DNA from: Oscillospiraceae bacterium
Lineage (GTDB): Bacteria; Bacillota_A; Clostridia; Oscillospirales; Oscillospiraceae
DNA length: 64,000 nt
Assembly: GCA_902786615.1 (NCBI GenBank)
Contig: CADADE010000004.1
Coordinates: 11,380-75,379 of the forward strand
Direction of reading: 5' to 3'
A program made the position numbers and the translations under genes. Below the pieces are notes generated by a model. The model ran no database searches. It worked only from the letters and a program-made list of their open reading frames with translations, and was not told the origin of the DNA. Within the stretch, counting starts at the first letter, position 1. Each line of letters begins with the position of its first letter. This document shows, piece by piece, positions 7,105 to 14,992 of the stretch.

Positions 7105-7435
7105 GCGCGCTTTGGCTCCGCGCTTTGCCTTCCCCTCAAGGGGAAGGCAAAACCTACGTCCATCTCGCCGCGCGTGCGCTCTCTTTAACCTCCCATTGGA
7201 AAAAGGGAGGGGGACCGCGAAGCGGTGGAGGGATCGACCCGACAAGCGACCGACCCTCGATCCCTCAGTCACAGCCTCGCGTGAGATCGGCTGTGACAGC
7301 CTTCGGCCCAGGTCGCAATCACAGATTGCTCCCCGCTTTGGCTGCAAACGTGCCCCCGGCACGTTTGCTTAACGCGTCGCGCCCTTTCACAAAGGGAGCT
7401 TGAAGCGTCCATCTCGCCGCGCGTGCGGCGTGTAA
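7105..7435. repeat. multi-hairpin dispersed repeat block, copy 1
   Basis: Contains a TTTGCCTTCCCC/GGGGAAGGCAAA hairpin (7124-7151), CCTCCC...GGGAGG, CCGC...GCGG, GATCGA...GATCC pieces, a TCACAGCC/GGCTGTGA stem around a TCGCGTGAGAT loop (7273-7302), and CCTTTCACAAAGG. The same modules recur at 19.7, 23.5, 30.0, 34.2, 36.3, 39.7, 41.0, 43.5 and 45.5 kb. A 22-base sequence beginning CGTCCATCTCGCCGCG occurs twice, at 7157-7178 and 7406-7427, bracketing much of the block. There is no gene here. Confidence 0.75.
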
Positions 7436-7465
7436 AATATAATTCTGTCCCTGCTGCTTACGCTG

Positions 7466-8377
7466 GTGATGGTGCTGGGCTTGCTGCCGGGGATGACGGC
7501 GTATGCGGATGATACATACACCCTCACAGTTATGTATGGCAACGCTGAAATATGTAAGGTTACTAACTACGAATTAAACGTCGGCATAGGTATTAATGGT
7601 GGGATTTTTCAGCCGGATTTCGATAGTTTTGACACAGTTAGTAGTTCTGTCCCAAATTCCGAAGTCTCTGTTGCAGGAATTTTTTTCATCTTTTATCTAC
7701 ATGAGGCTGGAAGTGGAACTATTTCGGGCGAGTATTACACCCAGGATGGCGGAATGGTGTCTTTTCAACTTGATGTTTCTTGTGTCAAGAACGTTCCCGC
7801 CGGCTACACCGTGACCTACAGACCCGGCGAGGGATCGTACGCAGGCGGCGATCTCCCGACAGGGAAAGCAGTAAAGGGTGCGGATGATAAGTTTACCTAC
7901 AAGATCGAAGGTTACGACAAGCACACCTACAAAACCGGCGACACCATCACGGTGACCGAGGACATCACCCTCACCGCCGTTTGGGAGAAAAAGTCCCAGG
8001 AAAGCGGCACCCAGCCGCAGCGTCGCGGCGGCGGACTCAGCGGCGACCTTGTGTTCTTCGGCGGCTCCGGCGTGGATAATTCCTGGGAATACATCGGCGG
8101 CGGGGTGCCGCAGAGAGCCTACCGCCTGAGCTTTGCCCCGATGCAGGGCGGCAGCGCGTACTTCCTGCTGAACTCCGGCGAGAACGGCGAGACCATGAAC
8201 GTCTACCCGCAGACCACGGTCCGGGTCGTTCCCACCCCCGCCCCCGGCTCCAGACTTGCAAGCATCGTCTGGAGCATGATCGACGGCTCGGCAAGCTATG
8301 ATATCACCGAGTCCCAGACCTTCGTCATGCCCGCCATGGACGCGGTGGTCTACGTCACCTTCCAGCCCGTGGCCTGA
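7466..8377 (+). CDS. secreted repeat protein with damaged 5' end
   Basis: A 303-residue reading frame encodes an exported protein of unknown role. The first residues (MMVLGLLPGMTAYA) are the second half of a signal peptide; in-frame codons upstream still read LSLLLTLV, but a TAA at about 7434 precedes them and no ribosome binding site or Met-Lys-Lys start exists. The dispersed repeat block ends just upstream, so repeat insertion probably removed the original start. Residues about 115-175 form a Listeria-Bacteroides type (InlB B-like) repeat: YTVTYRPGEGSY followed later by ITLTAVWEK. The C-terminal part contains a beta-rich segment ending MDAVVYVTFQPVA. It is probably a remnant or poorly expressed gene; a bidirectional terminator follows. 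Confidence 0.6.
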   Translation: MMVLGLLPGMTAYADDTYTLTVMYGNAEICKVTNYELNVGIGINGGIFQPDFDSFDTVSSSVPNSEVSVAGIFFIFYLHEAGSGTISGEYYTQDGGMVSFQLDVSCVKNVPAGYTVTYRPGEGSYAGGDLPTGKAVKGADDKFTYKIEGYDKHTYKTGDTITVTEDITLTAVWEKKSQESGTQPQRRGGGLSGDLVFFGGSGVDNSWEYIGGGVPQRAYRLSFAPMQGGSAYFLLNSGENGETMNVYPQTTVRVVPTPAPGSRLASIVWSMIDGSASYDITESQTFVMPAMDAVVYVTFQPVA

Positions 8378-8392
8378 TCCCCATAAACGCAC

Positions 8393-8421
8393 GAATCCCC
8401 GGCTTTCGCCGGGGATTCTTT
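8393..8421 (+). terminator. terminator shared by convergent genes
   Basis: An 11-bp stem GAATCCCCGGC/GCCGGGGATTC with loop TTTC, followed by TT. It lies between the secreted protein (+) and gtrA-like gene (-). Confidence 0.8.
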
Positions 8422-8427
8422 GCGCTG

Positions 8428-8853
8428 TCAGGGCTGTTTTTTCTTTGCCAGCTCGTTCGTGTCGATGCTGTCGCGGAAGACGACATAGCGGTCGTAGAGG
8501 TACTCGGTGACGAGGTTCAGCGCCATGTTGATTCCCGTGGCGAGATACTCGTTCCAGCCGAGCTTTTCGGTCAGCACATGCTCAAGCAGGGTGCTGAGCG
8601 GGGTAAACACCGCGTAGAACAGCGCCACCTGCAGCATGGCCCTGGGGACGTTGTTCGCGCTCTGGAAGGTAAACCTGCGGTTGAGCGTGAAGTTCCACAG
8701 CACCGAGGCCGCCAGCGCCGCAAGATAGCTCAGCCAGTAGGGCAGCCGGAGCAGCTCGTTTAAAAGGGCGAAGACCACGATCTCGATGATCCCCGCCGAG
8801 GCGGAAAAGAGCGCGAATTTCACCGCCCGCCAGACTTCCTTTTTCTTCTCCAT
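8428..8853 (-). CDS. GtrA-family membrane protein
   Basis: A small membrane protein of 141 residues with four predicted helices: FALFSASAGIIEIVVFALL, LSYLAALAASVLWNFTLNR, a third around LFYAVFTPLSTLLEH, and a fourth ending in LVTEYLYDRYVVFRD. The NFxLNRRFTF motif after helix two is typical of GtrA-like proteins, which are thought to move lipid-linked sugars across the membrane during cell-surface glycosylation. ATG 8853 follows AAAAGGAGATCACC. No glycosyltransferase partner is next to it, so the substrate cannot be inferred. Confidence 0.85.
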   Translation of the reverse strand: MEKKKEVWRAVKFALFSASAGIIEIVVFALLNELLRLPYWLSYLAALAASVLWNFTLNRRFTFQSANNVPRAMLQVALFYAVFTPLSTLLEHVLTEKLGWNEYLATGINMALNLVTEYLYDRYVVFRDSIDTNELAKKKQP

Positions 8854-8885
8854 GGTGATCTCCTTTTGATCGTTTCAATGTTTGA

Positions 8886-8914
8886 AGTATAACAGAAAAT
8901 TCATTTTTTGAAAA
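8886..8914 (-). promoter_or_regulatory. promoter of the GtrA-family gene
   Basis: On the minus strand TTTTCA (8914-8909) and TATACT (8891-8886) are separated by 17 bases. Confidence 0.5.
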
Positions 8915-8917
8915 GCG

Positions 8918-8964
8918 GAATATGCTATTCTTTTCCCGCATAAGCTTTTGCGGAAAAGGAGGGG
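8918..8964 (+). promoter_or_regulatory. sigma-G-like promoter in a hairpin overlapping the ribosome binding site
   Basis: GAATA (8918-8922), a 16-base spacer and CATAAGC (8939-8945) resemble a forespore sigma-G promoter. Most of the -10 element lies at the loop of a hairpin with arms CTTTTCC(C)GCA 8930-8940 and TGCGGAAAAG 8949-8958. The 3' arm runs into the AAGGAGGGG ribosome binding site at 8956-8964. Confidence 0.45.
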
Positions 8965-8969
8965 ATGCC

Positions 8970-10247
8970 ATGCGCATTTTACGGATGGGAAGCAGCGGCC
9001 CCGCGGTGGAGCTTTTACAATTGGCCCTGAAACGGGCGGGCTTCGGGGAGGCGGAGCCCGACGGCGTTTTCGGCCCCGTGACCGAGCAGGCGCTGCGCCG
9101 CTTTCAGAGCGCCCACGCGCTTGTGCCGGACGGCATTGCGGGCCGGGAGACGCACCGGGCGCTGCTGCCGTGGTACACGGGCTTTCTGCTGCACCGCGTC
9201 CAAAAGGGCGACACGCTCTTCACGCTCGCGGAGCGCTACCGGACGACGGTGGAGGCGATCACGCTGGCAAACCCCGGCACGGAGCCGGAGAATTTGCAGC
9301 TTGGCGCAAGCCTTGTGATCCCGCTGCCCTTCCCCGTGGCGCCGACGGACATTTCCTACAGCGCGGCGCTGGTGGGCTACGTCGTGCGGGGCCTCGCCGC
9401 GCGCTATCCCTTCCTCGACGTGGGGGAGATCGGGCAGAGCGTCATGGGAAGGCCCCTGTGGCGGCTGCGCCTCGGCAGCGGGGAGAACCGGGTGCTGTAT
9501 CAGGCGACGCACCACGCAAACGAATGGATCTGCACGCCGCTGCTCCTGAAATTCACGGAGGAGCTGGCCGCGGCCTTCGCCGCCGGGGGCACGCTCTGTG
9601 ACCGCAGCGCCGCGGAGCTGCTGGACCACGCCCAGCTCCTGCTCATCCCGGCGGTGAACCCGGACGGGATGGATCTTGCCGCCGGCGAGCTGCAGACGGG
9701 CGAATTTTACCGCGGGGCGCAGACCATCGCAGGGCTCTATCCCGCCGTGCCCTTTCCCACCGGCTGGAAGGCCAACATCCGGGGCACGGACCTGAACCTC
9801 CAATACCCGGCGGACTGGGAGGAGGCAAAGAAGATCAAATTTGCCCAGGGCGTACGCGGCCCCGCCCCGGCGTACTATGTCGGCCCCGCCCCCCTCTCCG
9901 CGCCGGAGAGCCGGGCGCTGTACGACTACACCCTCGCCGCCTCGCCGCGCCTCACGCTGAGCTTCCACACCCAGGGGGAGGAAATCTACTGGCGCTACGG
10001 CGAGTGCGAGCCGGAAAACGCAAGGCAGATCGGGGAGCTCTTTGCCCGCCTGTCCGGCTACCGGCTTGCCGACCCCGAGACGGCTTCATCCTACGCGGGC
10101 TACAGGGACTGGTTCATCCAGGACTTTGACCGCCCCGGCTATACCATCGAGGTGGGGCGCGGCGTAAACCCCCTGCCGATCACGGACTTCGACGCGATCT
10201 ACGAAAAGGCCCTGCCGATCCTCGTCTACGGCGCGCTGGTCACGTGA
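8970..10247 (+). CDS. peptidoglycan endopeptidase: PG-binding, LysM and M14 domains
   Basis: A 425-residue enzyme. Residues about 5-60 form a peptidoglycan-binding domain (GPAVELLQLALKRAGF...VTEQALRRFQ), residues about 70-115 a LysM domain (VQKGDTLFTLAERYRTT), and the rest an M14 metallocarboxypeptidase fold. Zinc and substrate residues are visible: HHANEW (H-x-x-E), the third ligand in LSFHTQGE, the substrate-binding NIRGTDLNLQYP and the catalytic Glu in YTIEVGRG. The arrangement matches gamma-D-glutamyl-meso-diaminopimelate peptidase I (ENP1) of Lysinibacillus, which acts on spore or cell-wall muropeptides. There is no signal peptide, as in ENP1. ATG 8970 follows AAGGAGGGG. The upstream sigma-G-like promoter fits forespore expression. 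Confidence 0.88.
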   Translation: MRILRMGSSGPAVELLQLALKRAGFGEAEPDGVFGPVTEQALRRFQSAHALVPDGIAGRETHRALLPWYTGFLLHRVQKGDTLFTLAERYRTTVEAITLANPGTEPENLQLGASLVIPLPFPVAPTDISYSAALVGYVVRGLAARYPFLDVGEIGQSVMGRPLWRLRLGSGENRVLYQATHHANEWICTPLLLKFTEELAAAFAAGGTLCDRSAAELLDHAQLLLIPAVNPDGMDLAAGELQTGEFYRGAQTIAGLYPAVPFPTGWKANIRGTDLNLQYPADWEEAKKIKFAQGVRGPAPAYYVGPAPLSAPESRALYDYTLAASPRLTLSFHTQGEEIYWRYGECEPENARQIGELFARLSGYRLADPETASSYAGYRDWFIQDFDRPGYTIEVGRGVNPLPITDFDAIYEKALPILVYGALVT

Positions 10248-10252
10248 AACCT

Positions 10253-10281
10253 TTGCTCTTCTTCCCCGTTTGTGCTATACT
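10253..10281 (+). promoter_or_regulatory. promoter of the thioesterase gene
   Basis: TTGCTC at 10253-10258 and TATACT at 10276-10281 with a 17-base spacer. Confidence 0.65.
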
Positions 10282-10315
10282 GTCCCCATCTTGATATACA
10301 AAAGGGATGGGTTGC

Positions 10316-11035
10316 ATGCAGCAGGTATTTGAACGTGATTTTATGATTCCCCCCAGCGCGTGCGACGCGAGCGGCCGTCTCGGCTATCCGGGGGCCTTCG
10401 CGGTGTTCATGGATCTCGCCACCGAGCACGCCGAGCGCCTCGGCGTCGGGCTTTCCGCCATGCGGAAGAAGGATCGCTTCTGGCTCACGGTAAAGACGAA
10501 GATCGTCTATTTTGAGCGCCCCGCCATCAGCGAGCGCGTGCGCCTGCTCACCTGGCCGGAGAAGCCCGGCCCCCTGCGTTTTAACCGCAGCTATGAGCTC
10601 CGGCGCGGCGACGCGCTGCTGCTTGCCGGGCGCACCGAATGGGCCGTGCTGAACACATTGACGGGCGCGCTCGCCCCCAGCGCCGACATCATGCCGGAGG
10701 GGATGGTCTACGAGCGCGCATCCGCCCTTGCCGAGTCCTATGCCCGCATCCCGCCCCGCTTTGAGGGGGAGCCCTTCGCGTCCTGCCGCGTGCGCTCGAC
10801 GGACATCGACCTCGGCGGGCACATGAATAACGCCGCCTATCCCCGTGCCCTCTTCGGGGTTCTGTCCTCCGAAGAGATCGCGGCAAGGAAGATCCGCAGC
10901 ATTGACCTCATTTTCCGCGCCCCCTGCTTCGAGGGGGAGGAGCTGGAGATCACCCGGCGGGAGGAGGGCGGCGTTCTCGACCTGCGCCTTTCCAAAGGCG
11001 AGGAAGTCCGCCTTCTGGCGAGAATCGCGGAATAA
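10316..11035 (+). CDS. acyl-ACP thioesterase
   Basis: Hydrolyses acyl-acyl carrier protein to release free fatty acids. The 239-residue protein has two hot-dog halves, as in bacterial FatA/FatB-like enzymes (Acyl-ACP_TE family). The second half contains DIDLGGHMNNAAYPRALF, where Asp, Asn and the following region supply the catalytic Asn-His-type site. The first half holds FERDFMIPPSACDASGRLGY. ATG 10316 lies 9 bases after AAAGGG; the upstream ATG at 10307 directly abuts that site and is less likely. The gene has its own promoter and ends in a terminator shared with the convergent CLC gene. Confidence 0.85.
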   Translation: MQQVFERDFMIPPSACDASGRLGYPGAFAVFMDLATEHAERLGVGLSAMRKKDRFWLTVKTKIVYFERPAISERVRLLTWPEKPGPLRFNRSYELRRGDALLLAGRTEWAVLNTLTGALAPSADIMPEGMVYERASALAESYARIPPRFEGEPFASCRVRSTDIDLGGHMNNAAYPRALFGVLSSEEIAARKIRSIDLIFRAPCFEGEELEITRREEGGVLDLRLSKGEEVRLLARIAE

Positions 11036-11040
11036 GAAAA

Positions 11041-11069
11041 CGCGGCAGAAAACTGCCGCGCTTTTCTTT
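11041..11069 (+). terminator. terminator after thioesterase gene
   Basis: CGCGGCAG (11041-11048), AAAA, CTGCCGCG (11053-11060), then CTTTTCTTT. It also serves the convergent CLC gene in reverse. Confidence 0.8.
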
Positions 11070-12320
11070 ATCTCGCGTGGATGTTGATGAACTCCGCCTT
11101 GAGCTTGGAGTACATGATCTTCTGGCTGGAATAGAGGCCGAAGTAGCCCGAGAGCATGTAGGCCAGGCCGCAGGCGAGACCGTAATAGGCGAGGTTGCCG
11201 GAGCCGAAGAGCTCCACCGACAGAAGGATAGAGGCCAGCGGGCAGTTGACCGCGCCGCAGAACACGCACACCAGCCCCACCGCCGCCGCGAAGCCCGCGG
11301 GCAGCCCCAGAAAGCCGCCGACCGCGCAGCCGAAGGTCGCGCCGACGAAGAAGCAGGGCACCACCTCGCCGCCCTTATAGCCGGTGCCGAGGGTCAGGGC
11401 CGTGAACAGCAGCTTCCAGAAAAAGGCGTCCGGCCGGGTGACGCCCTCCTCGATGGCGCGCTTGATGCTCTCCATGCCCGCGCCGTTGAATTCCGTGGTG
11501 CCGAGCATCAGCGTGAGCCCCACGATGGCCGCGCCGCCGCAGAGCACGCGCACGAAATCATTGGGGATCTTTTTGTGCAGGAGGTGCTCCGTGCCGTGCA
11601 TGGTCAGGCAGAACACGATGCTCATGACCGTGCAGAGGATGGCAAGACCCGCCGTGCGCAGCACGTCCGCCCCGTTGAGGGTGAGCGTCAGCACCTCAAA
11701 GCGCTCCGGCGCGATGCCGAAGAGAGACGCGATCTGCAGGGCGATCAGCGAGGCCACCAGGCAGGGGACGAAGGCGGAATAGTAAATGACGCCGACGGAG
11801 ATGACCTCCAGCGCGAAGACTGTGGCGGTCAGGGGCGTGCCGAAGAGGGCGGCGAACACCGCGCTCATTCCCGAAAGGGTCGCGATGCGCATGTCCTTGT
11901 CGTCGAGCCGGCAGAGCATGCCGATCTCGTTGCCGAGGCTGCCGCCGATCTGAAGGGCCGCGCCCTCGCGCCCTGCGCTGCCGCCGCACAGATGCGTGAG
12001 CACGGTGGAGAAAAAGATGGTGGGCGTCAGGGCCAGGGGGACGCGCTCGCCAAGCTGGACGGAGTCGATGATGGTATTGGTGTTCTTGTTCTCGGTGTGG
12101 AGAAAGTGGTAAATCAGCCCGATCACCAGGCCCGCCGCGGGCAGCAGGTACAGCATCCAGGGGTGGGCGGCGCGAAAGCCGGTGGCCCAGCTCACGCTCA
12201 GGTGAAAGGCGGAGCCCACCAGGCCCCCGCAGCGCCGGTGAGGTGGGCGATCAGGATCCATTTGAGAAAGCTGAGGATGGTCTTGCGGATTTCCCGGCTC
12301 TCTTGTCTGACGAAGCTCAT
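11068..12320 (-). pseudogene. CLC-family chloride/fluoride channel or antiporter, frameshifted near N-terminus
   Basis: CLC proteins move chloride or fluoride, usually in exchange for protons. The intact part shows GREGAALQIGGSLGNEI with the gating Glu, and GYKGGEVVPCFFVGA in the second half. The usual GSGIP motif is absent and the GGEV form recalls fluoride-type CLC proteins, a tentative assignment. The true start is ATG 12320 (GGAGG 8 bases upstream), giving MSFVRQESREIRKTILSFLK and so on. This frame then fails in a run of five C (12224-12228, G on the coding strand); one extra base there would join it to GLVGSAFHLSVSWAT. The lesion is therefore a 1-base deletion in a homopolymer: either a real mutation or a sequencing error. 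Otherwise the 417-residue length is normal. Confidence 0.75.
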
Positions 12321-12659
12321 GGTCAAAGCCTCCAAAAATAATCATAGGTTTTTAGGCACAACGCACAGTATAGTACAGCTTTCCCGAAAATGCCACTGTT
12401 TTTTTTGAAAAACTGCGCAGAAGGCGTTGTCTCAAAATAGCAAAACACGCTATTGAGAGGCAGCGCCTCTTTCAATTGGCGTAGATTGTGGAAAACAAGG
12501 CTTTACGAAGCACAATTGCCGCCAAAAATGTGGAAAACCATCCAGAGAGTGCCATAAAATAGTGGCGCTCCCGGATGGCTTTTCCATATTCAGTTGCCTG
12601 GTATACTACAACCCCGCCGGAAAACTCGTGGGAACCACGAGGCCCGTTCCCAAGCGGTC
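12321..12659. other. intergenic region with inverted repeats upstream of the intron
   Basis: No gene. Visible structures: CTCAAAATAGC/GCTATTGAG near 12431-12457, GAGGC/GCCTC at 12457-12469, a CCATCC...GGATGG hairpin with an inner GAGTGCCA/TGGCGCTC stem (about 12540-12580) followed by CTTTTCC, and CTCGTGG/CCACGAG (about 12622-12638) in a longer hairpin followed by TCTTTTTG. The last two look like terminators reading rightward, the kind of site group IIC introns insert after. A minus-strand TATACT about 50 bases before the CLC start may be its promoter -10. Confidence 0.5.
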
Positions 12660-13364
12660 TTTTTGAATTTTATGATGAAGTTTGAGGACGTTGTATGCCA
12701 AGCTGAGCAAAGTCCATTCCACTTCAAGCGACAACTTGGTGGTGAAAGTCCACTACGGACTCGGTAGCAGGAACCGTTAGCCAAAGGCAAGGGTGTCCAT
12801 CGCGAGATGGAATCCGAAGGAAGCCGGATTGCGGAGGTTGAAAGGTCCACCGCAGGGCAAACTCTCGGGCCAACGGACAGAAACCACATATAAGGCTGGC
12901 TTGGGGCGGACGACCCTGCACAACAAGGGAAAGTCCAATGCTACCCGAACCCCATACAGTAGATGTGGTGGTCATGAGAGGAAGGTTGTCGTTCTTACCC
13001 GGGGAGATCTGCAAGATATGCTCTGAAAGGAGTAACCCATGTCGAAAGGCATGGCTGAACTTGCAGAAGTCAGCTCCACCCATAGTACCAATGAAACGGC
13101 CAATCACCGCGAAGGGAAGGGGTGGACGGTTGGAAGAGACAGACCAACGAAGTAGGTGCTGCTGCTTGAAAACAGTTGTACTGATGCGTTACTTCGGTAA
13201 TTGTTGACTGAGGGTAGGCTGGAAGCTGAGAGTAGATGTCAAAAGTGCTTAGGCAGCACCATGGAGGAAGTCAATAGCCACGACCAGCCGAAACGCCGTA
13301 TGCCGAAAACGGCACGTACGGTGTTGTGGGAGGACGGGGGTTAGTCACCCCCTCCTACCCGATT
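12660..13364 (+). mobile_element. group II intron without an encoded maturase
   Basis: The region carries group II ribozyme landmarks. A domain I core is visible (GGTGAAAGTCCACTACGG, GGAACCGTTAGCC, AAAGGCAAGGGTGTCCATC at about 12729-12800). Domain V is CGCCGTATGCCG-AAAA-CGGCACGTACGGTG at 13294-13323, a short stem with the conserved GTACGG 3' strand, and domain VI is a hairpin at about 13327-13360. The 3' end is probably near 13364. The domain V triad reads CGC rather than AGC, suggesting the bacterial C class. The 5' boundary is uncertain by some tens of bases. Between about 13020 and 13290, where the reverse transcriptase would be encoded in domain IV, no reading frame of useful length exists. 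Splicing would thus need a maturase from elsewhere. Short ORFs here are artefacts of ribozyme sequence. Confidence 0.8.
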
Positions 13365-13392
13365 AGAAGGACTGTCGGGTTTCTATGCGGGG

Positions 13393-14679
13393 TTAACGAT
13401 GTACAAAACGCTCCCTTGTCTTCTTCTGGGCCGGGATCGAATCGATCTCACCGGCAGCGCTGAGCGCCATCTTGGTCAGCATCGGGCCTACGATTTCATA
13501 AACCAGTACGCTGAAAAGAATGACGTTTCGGATCAGTACTGCCTCATTCCCGCCGAGAGACTGCGCCATCACCACCATCCCAAGCGCCACACCGGCCTGC
13601 GGAAACAGCGTGATCCCCAGATATTTTCTGACGTTCTCACTGCATCCCGTAATCGTGCTGCTGAAGGAAGCCCCAACATATTTTCCCAGGCACCGGGTCA
13701 GAATATAGACAAGTCCGATCAGAAGAACTGCCGGATAGCGGAAAACGCTGAGCTCCAGCCCCGCGCCGCTGATGACGAAGAACGTGGCGAACAGGGGCGC
13801 TGTCCATTTGTCCGCGCGGTTCATGATATCTGCCGAATATTCGCTCATATTGCAGAACACGGTTCCCAGCATCATGCACACCAGAAGCGAGGAGAAGGAT
13901 ATCTCGACCTGACCCAGGGGGATCCGGAGCGAGGACAGAGAAATCGTCAGCATCACAAAGGCAATCGAAAGAGACAGACGGTTGGAGTTGGAGAAGAACA
14001 GCTTTTCCAGTTCCGTGAGAAGGGCGCCGAGCACCGCCCCAAGGAGCAGGGAACAGATGATTTCCAGAATCGGGTTGACGATGATGGCGTACACATTCAG
14101 CTCTCCGCCCTTCAAAGCCTGCGCGATACCAAAGGATACGGCGAAGATAATAAGCCCAACCGCATCGTCAAGCGCGACGATCGGCAGCAGGAGATCCGTT
14201 ACCTCACCCTTTGCCTTATACTGCCGGACGACCATCAGCGTGGCCGCAGGCGCAGTCGCTGCGGCGATCGCGCCGAGCGTAATGGCTGCGGAAAGGGGGA
14301 GTACCTCTTCTCCGAAGCAGAAATGGAGTCCGACAAGCGCCAGATCCACCATCAGGGTCGCCGTTACCGCCTGAATGATCCCGATCACCGTAGCCTGTTT
14401 GCCGGTGGCTTTGAGCTGGGACAGCCGAAATTCGTTTCCGATGGCAAACGCAATAAAGCCGAGGGCGGTATTGCTGAGTACGCTGAGGCCGTCTACTGCC
14501 TTCATGCTGACAAAGCCAAGCCCCGGTATTCCCAGTTTTCCAAGGCAGTAAGGCCCCACCAGAAGCCCTGCCAAAAGAAACGCCGTCACATCCGGGAAAT
14601 GCAGATGGATCAGCTTGAATACACGGGTCATAAGCAGCCCTGCCAGGAGCGCAGTCGAAGTAGCCAATAAAGTTTCCAT
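13393..14679 (-). CDS. cation/proton antiporter, CPA2 (Na_H_Exchanger) family
   Basis: A 428-residue membrane protein with about 12 predicted helices. The opening ALLAGLLMTRVFKLIHLHFP and VTAFLLAGLLVGPYCLG are typical of the CPA2 group, and the VALDDAVGLIIFA segment carries the paired acidic residues used for cation exchange. ATG 14679 lies 10 bases after AGAGG; the longer frame from 14787 has no site. Base composition is visibly less GC-rich than its neighbours and it sits next to a group II intron, so it may have been acquired. It probably exchanges sodium or potassium for protons; the ion is not determinable from sequence. Confidence 0.85.
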   Translation of the reverse strand: METLLATSTALLAGLLMTRVFKLIHLHFPDVTAFLLAGLLVGPYCLGKLGIPGLGFVSMKAVDGLSVLSNTALGFIAFAIGNEFRLSQLKATGKQATVIGIIQAVTATLMVDLALVGLHFCFGEEVLPLSAAITLGAIAAATAPAATLMVVRQYKAKGEVTDLLLPIVALDDAVGLIIFAVSFGIAQALKGGELNVYAIIVNPILEIICSLLLGAVLGALLTELEKLFFSNSNRLSLSIAFVMLTISLSSLRIPLGQVEISFSSLLVCMMLGTVFCNMSEYSADIMNRADKWTAPLFATFFVISGAGLELSVFRYPAVLLIGLVYILTRCLGKYVGASFSSTITGCSENVRKYLGITLFPQAGVALGMVVMAQSLGGNEAVLIRNVILFSVLVYEIVGPMLTKMALSAAGEIDSIPAQKKTRERFVHR

Positions 14680-14992
14680 TTTGAAAATGCCTCTTTTCCA
14701 TAACAGCAATACGCTCAAACGACAGACATACCGCTGTTTATTCCTGCAATAGTTCCGTATTATAACCCCTCGCTCTGCGTTCGTCAATCTTTTTTACCAA
14801 TGTTTTCCGGCCGTGAACCGTAACCCATGTCCACGCGTGATAAGGGGCTGTCTCATTTTGAGACAACCCCTTATCGGTATGACCCCTTCCACCGCTGAAG
14901 CGGTCAGCAAAGCTTTGAATGTCGCGCGCTTCCCACGCGTCAGCATCCTCCCCCAAACGCCGCAGGCGGCTGGGGGAGGCAAGGAGGGCAGG
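14680..14992. repeat. intergenic hairpin and dispersed-repeat modules
   Basis: A long hairpin at 14839-14875 has arms GATAAGGGG-C-TGTCTCA and TGAGACA-A-CCCCTTATC with loop TTT. After it come the dispersed-repeat modules ACCGCTGAAGCGGT and CCTCCCCCA...GGGGGAGG. No gene is visible. Confidence 0.65.

Noticed and set aside
12321..12420. Fluoride riboswitch before the CLC gene
   Set aside because: The leader lacks the GGNGATGG start and the GCTGATGACTCCTA-type end of that riboswitch.
12793..13026. 77-codon ORF in the intron
   Set aside because: It covers conserved ribozyme sequence of domain I; such ORFs are often annotated in error.
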